Positions 6,312-12,912 of a stretch of 15,550 nucleotides of DNA are shown piece by piece; position 1 is the stretch's first letter; each line of letters begins with the position of its first letter. Position numbers and translations under genes: made by a program. The DNA comes from Lachnospiraceae bacterium (GTDB taxonomy: Bacteria; Bacillota; Clostridia; Lachnospirales; Lachnospiraceae): the NCBI GenBank assembly GCA_017446125.1, contig JAFSRL010000008.1, positions 1-15,550 of the forward strand, written 5' to 3'. The notes under the pieces are model-generated. The model did no database searches. It saw nothing but the letters and a program-made list of their open reading frames with translations, and was not told where the DNA came from.

Positions 6312-7132
6312 TCGCCCGCCTTCTCCGTGCCGTACTTTAGATTCAGGTAGTCCAAAAGCTGGCGGTTGTTCACGTACCGGATCTTGACGGTGTTCTGCAA
6401 ATTGATGAGCTTGGTCGTTGCCGCGGAGACAAAGCGAATCTCACGCAACGCGCTCATGTGATTGATGTAGAGAATCGTCGCGGAAAGCGCCGCGATCAAA
6501 ACGGCGAGCATGTAGCCGTAGGTGACATCCGCCCCGAAGGAATAGTTTAGGAAAAAGAGTCCCGCAAGAACTGCCGCCAGGGCGCCCGCGCACAAAAACA
6601 TCAGGCCCCTGGTGTTGTTGATGATCTTGTTCAATTCCGTCTTCTGGTACAGGTATGCCTGCCGCTCACTGTCCAGGCGCCGCAAGTCATTGCGGATTTT
6701 CTTCTGCTGGTCCTTTGCTTCCAGAAGCTTCATGATACCGCCCTCGACATCCTTTTCGATGCGCTGCATGTGGAAGTACTCTTCCTCGCTCATGCGCTGC
6801 TTGCGGCGTGAGAACTTGTCCGCAGCGACCTCCGAGGCGCGGATCAAGTCCGCGACTTCCTCGATCTCCTCCTTTGTGTCGCGCGGCAAGGCATCGATCT
6901 CATCCATATCCTTCAAATACGATGTGACCGTGCGGTATTCGTACTGTAAATTGTCTAACTCCCTGCTTGCCTCCTGCAACTGCTGCAAACAGGTCTCGAT
7001 GTATTCCCTTCGTTCGACGGCATCATGAATATTGAGATCGTCCCGCGTATAGCTGATTTCATTCCAGGACGCGTCCATCTCGTAATCATAATAATCGTCG
7101 TTTCTGTCCTTGCTCTTTCCGAACCAGCGCAT
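6236..7132 (-). CDS. Coiled-coil protein with two membrane helices, last operon gene, frameshifted near its 3' end
   Basis: I do not recognise a named family. Residues 1-30 are acidic and Tyr-rich, about 36-170 are strongly charged helices likely to form coiled coils, two hydrophobic helices follow at about 176-196 and 204-224 separated by a short loop, and a conserved-looking helical stretch (225-270) comes after. There is no signal peptide, so both long ends would face the cytoplasm with a membrane hairpin between. From about residue 272 the translation changes to a Ser/Arg/Lys/Thr-rich tail ending in CMKSRWRT, while the natural-looking continuation is in the -1 frame (5949-6311). The start is 2 nt after the TPR gene stop with AAGGAG upstream. 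Its place at the end of the htpG operon suggests it could tether the upstream proteins to the membrane, which is inference. Confidence 0.72.
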   Translation of the reverse strand: MRWFGKSKDRNDDYYDYEMDASWNEISYTRDDLNIHDAVERREYIETCLQQLQEASRELDNLQYEYRTVTSYLKDMDEIDALPRDTKEEIEEVADLIRASEVAADKFSRRKQRMSEEEYFHMQRIEKDVEGGIMKLLEAKDQQKKIRNDLRRLDSERQAYLYQKTELNKIINNTRGLMFLCAGALAAVLAGLFFLNYSFGADVTYGYMLAVLIAALSATILYINHMSALREIRFVSAATTKLINLQNTVKIRYVNNRQLLDYLNLKYGTEKAGDCKRNTKTTSAKSRSASCMKSRWRT

Positions 7133-7134
7133 CC

Positions 7135-8013
7135 CTACTCCTTATCCTTGTCCTCATCCGTCTCCACGTACAGTGACGCTTCGGACGCGAAGGTATCGCG
7201 GTAGCGATCCCTGATTTCCTCCGTCAGCTCCTTCGTGCGCTCATAGTACTCCTGCATGTTGCTCTCTGCCTTGTAAACGGAAATGGTGTGCAGGCGGTGT
7301 CTGTCCGCGGAAAGCTCATAGAGCTTCGTCGCGTCGTTCATGCGCTGCTCGAGTAAAAGCGAATCGTTATAGGCACCCGGCAGCATCGCGATGTAGTCGA
7401 CGTACTCCTCGTCCGTCATGCTCATCCTTCTTGCCGCGAGCGCGCACTGGAAGGTCATACGGTTTTCGCTCAACTGGTATGCCTGGTCAAAGAGCTCCGC
7501 CGCCTCCTCGAAGACAAAGAGGTTCGCGTACATGACACCCTTGTTGTGCAGAATCTGTGCCTTCAACTCCGTTTCCGCAAGCGGAAGCATGGCGAGCACC
7601 TCGTCGAACTCCTCGAAGGCCTGCGCGTACCGCAGGTTCTCCATCAGGTAGTTTGCCCTGGTGAGCTTCTTCTCATAGAGGTTCAGACCGGAGTTGTTGC
7701 GTAATATTTCCTCCGTCTCCTTAATCTCCTCCTCCGGGCAGTAATTCACGTAACGCAAAATCATCGAGACGATTGCTTCGGCGCTGCAGCGTCTTCTGAT
7801 CATGTCCGCAAGCTGTTCCGAAAGCTTTGCGAGCGCGCACTCCTTCTTGAGCCACTCCGCCAAAAGCAGCTCAAACGAATCCGTGTCCATTAAGAAGGCA
7901 TTCTGCATGAGCACGTAGCACAGCTCCTCAACGGAGTAGATGTCCTTTTCAATTTTTGCAAAGTGGTACGGGATGTCCGCAAGGCGTCCCGTACACAGGA
8001 TTACATTCGTCAA
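7135..8013 (-). CDS. TPR-like helical repeat protein
   Basis: A cytoplasmic, all-helical protein of about 292 aa of unknown function. The middle has a TPR pattern: ANYLMENLRYAQAFEEFDEV followed by KAQILHNKGVMYANLF and VFEEAAELFDQAYQL, with small residues at the expected packing positions. The N-terminus (TNVILCTGRLADIPYHF, then YSVEELCYVL) is not TPR-like and looks like a separate conserved module. The tail is acidic. The chosen start is TTG at 8013-8011, which overlaps the upstream TGA as TTGA, the same 4-nt geometry as the ATGA junctions nearby, with GGAGGAG about 11 nt before it. A longer form from TTG at 8034 has no ribosome binding site. TPR proteins are common co-chaperones, and lying between an Hsp70-fold gene and htpG makes that role worth testing. 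Confidence 0.75.
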   Translation of the reverse strand: MTNVILCTGRLADIPYHFAKIEKDIYSVEELCYVLMQNAFLMDTDSFELLLAEWLKKECALAKLSEQLADMIRRRCSAEAIVSMILRYVNYCPEEEIKETEEILRNNSGLNLYEKKLTRANYLMENLRYAQAFEEFDEVLAMLPLAETELKAQILHNKGVMYANLFVFEEAAELFDQAYQLSENRMTFQCALAARRMSMTDEEYVDYIAMLPGAYNDSLLLEQRMNDATKLYELSADRHRLHTISVYKAESNMQEYYERTKELTEEIRDRYRDTFASEASLYVETDEDKDKE

Positions 8014-9311
8014 ACCGTAAATGTCTCCTCCCAATGCATGCCCGTTGATTTAAAGATGTCGCCGAAGCCTAAGTCCTTCACCTGCACGCGGACCGTCTTT
8101 TCGTCCGTCATATCCAACAAGAGCCGTAAGCGTGTCGTGCCTTTCGGTCTTCTCGCAAGTCCCTCCAAAACGATTGTCGTCACGGAGGGCTCGGAGCCGG
8201 TTAAGGGCGTCTTCTCAATCTGGATTTCGTTGCCCTCGCTTAGGATGATGTCGATTGAGCTGCCCACCTCGAACCAGTTCACGCCGGCATCCATGAGTGC
8301 CTGATAGCTCTCGACGCCCTGCTTCTTTAAGCGGATCCCCAGGTTTGACTTTAGCTTGTCGTCGCCCAATAAAATCTGCTTGGTGCCGGCTTCGCTTTCC
8401 GAGATGCGTTCCCTTGCCGCAATCGTTGCGCCCTTGCTGAAGAGGTTGTTCCCCTGGAAGACGCGGGACGTATTGCAAAGGTACGACAGTGATTCCTGTG
8501 CCCAGTCGCCCTTGTAGCCGTCGCCCAAAAGATAGACGCTCGTCACCTCGCGGTCCTCATAGATGCGGCGTAAAACCTTCAGGAACTCCGCGTCAAGCTG
8601 CTTCTTGATGCGGTTCAATTCCACGGCATCCCTCGGGAGCTTTCCGCCGGGTAAGCGCATCACGTCATAGACCGCCTTCTTCACGCTCGTCACGATGGGC
8701 GTCGTATGGTAGTTGTTCATCAAATCGTAAACCGAAAGCGCGCCGTACTTGTAATCGCAGGCAAGCACATGCTTGAACTTCAATTCCGGCGGCTGGTAGA
8801 GCATGTAATAGTACAGGCTCTCCTCGTAGCTCTGGTAGAAGATGCGCTTCGTTTTTAAATTCAGTGCGCCGGTCACCTCGCTCAAGACCTCGACCATGCG
8901 CTTGTCCAGGTTCTCCGCGGTGAAGACAATCGCCTCCACGTGATCGATCGACATTTCCATCGTCAATAAGGAAAGCGTGCGCTTCACAAACAGCGTCAGA
9001 AGCGACACCGGATCGTACTCCGACCCGTCGATGATGATGGGCTTGCCGGTGCGCGCGGCGCTTAAGAGGTGCTCCATGCGTGTGCCGTCCTCGCCGTCCG
9101 TGCGCTTTGCCGCCTCCTTGCCGTAGAACCACTGTCCCACGCCCTTGCGCTTGTACAGGACGGTCGGGATATTGTACTGCTCCGCGCCCGCAAGCACGGA
9201 GAGGGTCTCCGGCATATCCGCATCCGGCGCAAGGAAGGAAATCTGGGAGACCTCATCCCCCAAATCATATCCCAGCACATAGCTCTTTTGTGCGTCGGAA
9301 AACAGCCTCAT
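8010..9311 (-). CDS. Hsp70/actin-fold protein, DUF5716-like, with degenerate ATP-site motifs
   Basis: A 433-aa cytoplasmic protein whose motif order follows Hsp70: phosphate-1 LGYDLGDEVS (13-22; Hsp70 GIDLGTTNS), IPTVLY then GKEAAK (48-69; Hsp70 IPSVV and GxxAK), VEAIVFTAENLDKRMVEVL (125-143; the VPAxF...R block), a helix with YEESLYYY at the NEPTAAA position, phosphate-2 ACDYKYGALSVYDL (184-197; Hsp70 DLGGGTFDVS), adenosine-motif LLGDGYKGDW (261-270; Hsp70 GGSTRIP) and NNLFSKGATIAA (288-299; Hsp70 AVAxGAAxxA). Residues 365-433 form a beta-rich tail resembling the start of an Hsp70 substrate domain. Asp16 and Asp186 are kept, but the Thr pair of loop 1 and the glycines of loop 2 are lost, so ATP binding or hydrolysis may be weak or absent. 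It overlaps the DUF5717-like gene by 4 nt (ATGA), with AAAGGA upstream. The DUF5716 name is from memory. Confidence 0.78.
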   Translation of the reverse strand: MRLFSDAQKSYVLGYDLGDEVSQISFLAPDADMPETLSVLAGAEQYNIPTVLYKRKGVGQWFYGKEAAKRTDGEDGTRMEHLLSAARTGKPIIIDGSEYDPVSLLTLFVKRTLSLLTMEMSIDHVEAIVFTAENLDKRMVEVLSEVTGALNLKTKRIFYQSYEESLYYYMLYQPPELKFKHVLACDYKYGALSVYDLMNNYHTTPIVTSVKKAVYDVMRLPGGKLPRDAVELNRIKKQLDAEFLKVLRRIYEDREVTSVYLLGDGYKGDWAQESLSYLCNTSRVFQGNNLFSKGATIAARERISESEAGTKQILLGDDKLKSNLGIRLKKQGVESYQALMDAGVNWFEVGSSIDIILSEGNEIQIEKTPLTGSEPSVTTIVLEGLARRPKGTTRLRLLLDMTDEKTVRVQVKDLGFGDIFKSTGMHWEETFTV

Positions 9312-12300
9312 TCCTGCGTCCTTTCTTCTGCTTCCTTTTCCTTCTTGCTCTTATACGGACGGAACAGCTTCGTCGCAATGAACTGCTTGCGGAAGTATTC
9401 CTCCAGAAGGCGGTCCACCGTTTCGTAGTCGTGCAGCGCCTCGCCGATCATAATGTCGTTAATCAAGTTGAAGCGCCCCGCCTGCATCGTCTGTGCGATG
9501 TCGTTCTTCGTAATGGTGCCGGACTCCGTCACCTCTTCCTTGACACTACTCGCCTCCGTAATATAATACTGCATCTGTTCGCCGAAGAATAAGGTGAAGC
9601 TCGCCACGTAGATGCCGTCGTACTGCTCCTTCATCGCGACGGACTTATAGACATCGTCCTCGTTGTCCTCCGCGTCAAGGAAATGCAGCACACAGCGGTT
9701 GCCGGGCCGCGTCTTGTATTCCACGATTGTCTTGTCCGCGTAAGCGACCATCTGGGGCAGCGCGTCCGCGTAGTCCTGGTAGAAGGAGAAGAACATCTTC
9801 TCCCTCGTTAAGTGCATTAAGAATTCCCGCACCACTTCCTTGTCCGGCTGGACGCCGGATTTGTTCTCCGCAAAGTGCTTTAGGTACGCGAGCTTGCAGA
9901 CCTTGTCCAGACGGCTTCCTTCCTTGTACTGCTTCGCGATGCGCTCGAAGATGTACTCCTCCATCACACGGTCCTTGACAAAGCAGTCGTAGGCGCACTG
10001 TGACAAAAAGGCAATCTCCACCTCCGCGTTGCCGGTGCGGTTGACGTAGTCGCGGAAGACATGCATCCGGTCGCCGATGTACGCGCCCGAGTACAGCATC
10101 TGGACGATGATGCGCTCGCAAATCTTATAGGTGTCAATCGAGAAGCCGGCGCTTGCCTTCCAGATGTCGCGCATCTCGCGCACAAGGCCGGTGAAGTGTC
10201 CTGTTAAGTAGGTCAGTAAGCGTTCGTCGTACTTGCCCTTGCGGAAGGCATAGTACGCAATCTCCGTTTCCGCGCTGCTTTGTCCCGGCATCTCGTTGTC
10301 CGCCATGCGGCTGTAAAGACGCACGATCGTCTTGGGATCGACATCGAAGGTGCCGTAGCTCTTGATCCAGGAAAGCGCACGTTCATACATGCCGGCAAGA
10401 ATCATCATGTCGAGCACGTCGCCGCGTGTTTTGGTGCTGAGGGTCTCCGGACGGATTTCCTCAAGCGCCTGCGCAAGCCGCGGGATGTAATCCTTTTCGT
10501 AGTAGAACCGCAAAAGCGCCGTCTTGATTTCCAGACGCGCCTCTTCCGTCAGGGCGATACTGTCCGCAAGGAGCATGTAGCGGTTTAGGTTCTCCTCCTC
10601 CACGCGCAGGCTGCCCTTTCCCTGCTCCGTTAAGAAGAGGTCGAGGACGGGCTTGCCTTCCGTTAAGTACGGCATTGCATAGGTGACAAGCGCCCCCGGC
10701 AGCATGAGCTTGACAATCTCATGCGGAATGGAAACCGAATAGCGGTTGTCGTCGCGGTCAAGCAACAGAATCGTATACTCGCTGCCGTAAAGCGGCACAT
10801 ACGCTTCGCCGTTCTGGATGAAGTATTCGCGCTCCTCCTGCAGGCGGTGATAACGCACCACGACGCGGTCCGCCTTTTTGTCGTTCACCTTGATCTTCGC
10901 GGTGTAAAGCACCTGCAGAAGCGCATGCGCGTTGTCTGAGTCCGTCATCTCTCTCGTAAAGAGGGCGCGGTAAAGAATCCCTAAGTTCTCACTCGAGCGG
11001 CGTCTGGAAACCTGGTCAGACAAAAAGATGCGCATCTTCTCCTCGTACGCCTCGTACAGCTCCGGAAGCTCGGCGCGCTTATCGTAAACATAGCGGTAAA
11101 GCGCCGCACTCTTTTCGTGACTCAAATTGCTCTGGTAGGTGTAATACATGAGCACCGCGCGCGGGATCTCCCGTTTGATGGCGCCGTTTGCGTCAACGGG
11201 CATGGACATCATGTAGTACTCGTACAGCCGCGTCGTCTTTAGCTGTGCCGCGACACCGCGCTCATAATACGAAAACGCCTCCGCGTCCGTGCGCTCCATC
11301 CGGATGAGCGCCTCGCAGATGCTGCGCAATGAACCCTCGCTTTGCTCCGCGTCATCGATTGCCTTTAGAATCCGGAAGAGGTCCTTCGAAACCACCTTCT
11401 CCCTGTCCGCCATCAAAAGCGCCTGCTCACGCAGGGGTGCCTCAATCGCGTTGTGTCGTGCGCCGTAACGTAAGACGCTCACGGAAAACGGATTCAACTG
11501 CTTTAAGGCGGAGGGCTGCGCGTTCATCATCTGTAACGCTTCGATATAAACAAAGGGCGAGCGGCAGCCCGCATCATACAGGTCCTGCAGAAGATGCTGC
11601 TTCTTGACGCTGCTCACGCTGTACTCATCCGAAAGATAGAGTAAGAGCCAGTTCATGCGCCAGTCCGTGGGGGTGTCCGAAAGAAGTAACCGCACCTCCT
11701 TCACGGTCTCCTCGATGGTTGTGTCCGGCAAATCCGCAAGGACCTTAAGGTAAGCGTGGTATGCCTTTAAGCGGTTGTCGCCGCACTGGTCCGCGTCGAC
11801 GCTGCTCTGCTCCAAAATCCACTTGCCCTCATTCACGCGGTCCGCGGTTAAAAGATAATGCGCGCGGTAGAGCTTTAACGTGAAGTCATCAGGCGTCAGC
11901 GCCGTCATGCGCGTGAGCACCGCGTCCGTTTCCCTTAACCAGCGCTCCATCCCGATCTTCTTTAAGCGGAATTCCTCGTAGAGCCGTGTCAGCTTATAGA
12001 GGTCGTGCTGTGCGTCACGCTCCGCGCTCGTTAAGGTCGGGGAGGTGACCGTGACCACAACGTCAAAGGACGTGAACGCGTTGTAAAAACGAACCTTTGC
12101 AAAGTTGCTGCCCACATGGAGCTTTTCATATTTCACGGTGAAGCGGTAGCTCACGGAGTTGTTCAAAAAATCGTTCTCCGTGATCTTGTCGTCCGAAAGC
12201 ACGATGAAGTCCGCGTCCGTTTCGACCTTTAAGAAGGTATAACCCCAGCCGTTGCGGGAAATGTGAATGAGAAATTCCTGGTCGCCGTAGGGATTGTTTA

Positions 12301-12904
12301 ATTCGATTTCCTTACGGTCCGGTAAATACTCCGTCTTTTGTTTCTTGTTGACCGCGAGCAAAAACTCCTCAACGTTCTGCTCATTGTTTTTAACGGCGCT
12401 TAAGCCCCGGTAGAGTCCCAAGTACTGCGCGTCGTTTCCGGATAAAATCTTTTCGAATCTGGGATCGTAAAACAGCTTAACCGCCTCGTTGTAATTGGTC
12501 CGCGCGAGGTTCGCAAAATGAAAGAGGTTGCGGATGTCCCCAAGGGAGGAGTCCATGTGGTGAATCTCCACGCTCACCACGAAGGGGAGCTGGTACTCGC
12601 CCCTGTTGGAGATGATGCGGAAATAGCCCTGTAAGACATCGCCGCCCTTTAGGCCGTCCGCGTGAAAGTGATACGAGATGGTATCGTGTGCGCCGGAAAA
12701 CGACGGCGTCAAAACCGACATGCGCAGTTCGGTGGAGGATACCACACCCTCCACCACACGGTCCGTGGGACCGTAGACCATAAACGAGCCTTCCGCGTCC
12801 TTGCCTTCGGGAATCGTCAGCTCCAGGCGCTGTTCGGAAAACGTCAGGCTTCCTGTGTCATATTCAAACTGGCCGCGCAGGCGTTTCTCGATAACCTCTC
12901 TCAT
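9308..12904 (-). CDS. Giant DUF5717-like protein: two beta-sandwich domains and a long helical-repeat solenoid
   Basis: At 1198 aa this is the largest gene in the window. Function is unknown; it resembles the Lachnospiraceae DUF5717 family as I recall it. There is no signal peptide or membrane helix, so it should be cytoplasmic. Residues about 10-115 are beta-rich (TGSLTFSEQRLELTI, GYFRIISNRGEYQLPFVVSV) and look like an Ig-like sandwich. A short helical piece (117-190) follows, then a second beta domain (195-290, ending YNAFTSFDVVVTVTSP). From about 295 to 1060 the sequence is helical, with Leu/Ala/Tyr-rich pairs suggestive of TPR-like repeats, and the last 130 residues are beta then helix with a Lys/Glu-rich end. 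The start lies 8 nt after the htpG stop, whose TAA overlaps the AAGGA ribosome binding site, and the stop overlaps the Hsp70-like gene. Such a size suits a scaffold or client platform; that is inference. Confidence 0.8.
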   Translation of the reverse strand: MREVIEKRLRGQFEYDTGSLTFSEQRLELTIPEGKDAEGSFMVYGPTDRVVEGVVSSTELRMSVLTPSFSGAHDTISYHFHADGLKGGDVLQGYFRIISNRGEYQLPFVVSVEIHHMDSSLGDIRNLFHFANLARTNYNEAVKLFYDPRFEKILSGNDAQYLGLYRGLSAVKNNEQNVEEFLLAVNKKQKTEYLPDRKEIELNNPYGDQEFLIHISRNGWGYTFLKVETDADFIVLSDDKITENDFLNNSVSYRFTVKYEKLHVGSNFAKVRFYNAFTSFDVVVTVTSPTLTSAERDAQHDLYKLTRLYEEFRLKKIGMERWLRETDAVLTRMTALTPDDFTLKLYRAHYLLTADRVNEGKWILEQSSVDADQCGDNRLKAYHAYLKVLADLPDTTIEETVKEVRLLLSDTPTDWRMNWLLLYLSDEYSVSSVKKQHLLQDLYDAGCRSPFVYIEALQMMNAQPSALKQLNPFSVSVLRYGARHNAIEAPLREQALLMADREKVVSKDLFRILKAIDDAEQSEGSLRSICEALIRMERTDAEAFSYYERGVAAQLKTTRLYEYYMMSMPVDANGAIKREIPRAVLMYYTYQSNLSHEKSAALYRYVYDKRAELPELYEAYEEKMRIFLSDQVSRRRSSENLGILYRALFTREMTDSDNAHALLQVLYTAKIKVNDKKADRVVVRYHRLQEEREYFIQNGEAYVPLYGSEYTILLLDRDDNRYSVSIPHEIVKLMLPGALVTYAMPYLTEGKPVLDLFLTEQGKGSLRVEEENLNRYMLLADSIALTEEARLEIKTALLRFYYEKDYIPRLAQALEEIRPETLSTKTRGDVLDMMILAGMYERALSWIKSYGTFDVDPKTIVRLYSRMADNEMPGQSSAETEIAYYAFRKGKYDERLLTYLTGHFTGLVREMRDIWKASAGFSIDTYKICERIIVQMLYSGAYIGDRMHVFRDYVNRTGNAEVEIAFLSQCAYDCFVKDRVMEEYIFERIAKQYKEGSRLDKVCKLAYLKHFAENKSGVQPDKEVVREFLMHLTREKMFFSFYQDYADALPQMVAYADKTIVEYKTRPGNRCVLHFLDAEDNEDDVYKSVAMKEQYDGIYVASFTLFFGEQMQYYITEASSVKEEVTESGTITKNDIAQTMQAGRFNLINDIMIGEALHDYETVDRLLEEYFRKQFIATKLFRPYKSKKEKEAEERTQE

Positions 12905-12912
12905 CCGTATCC

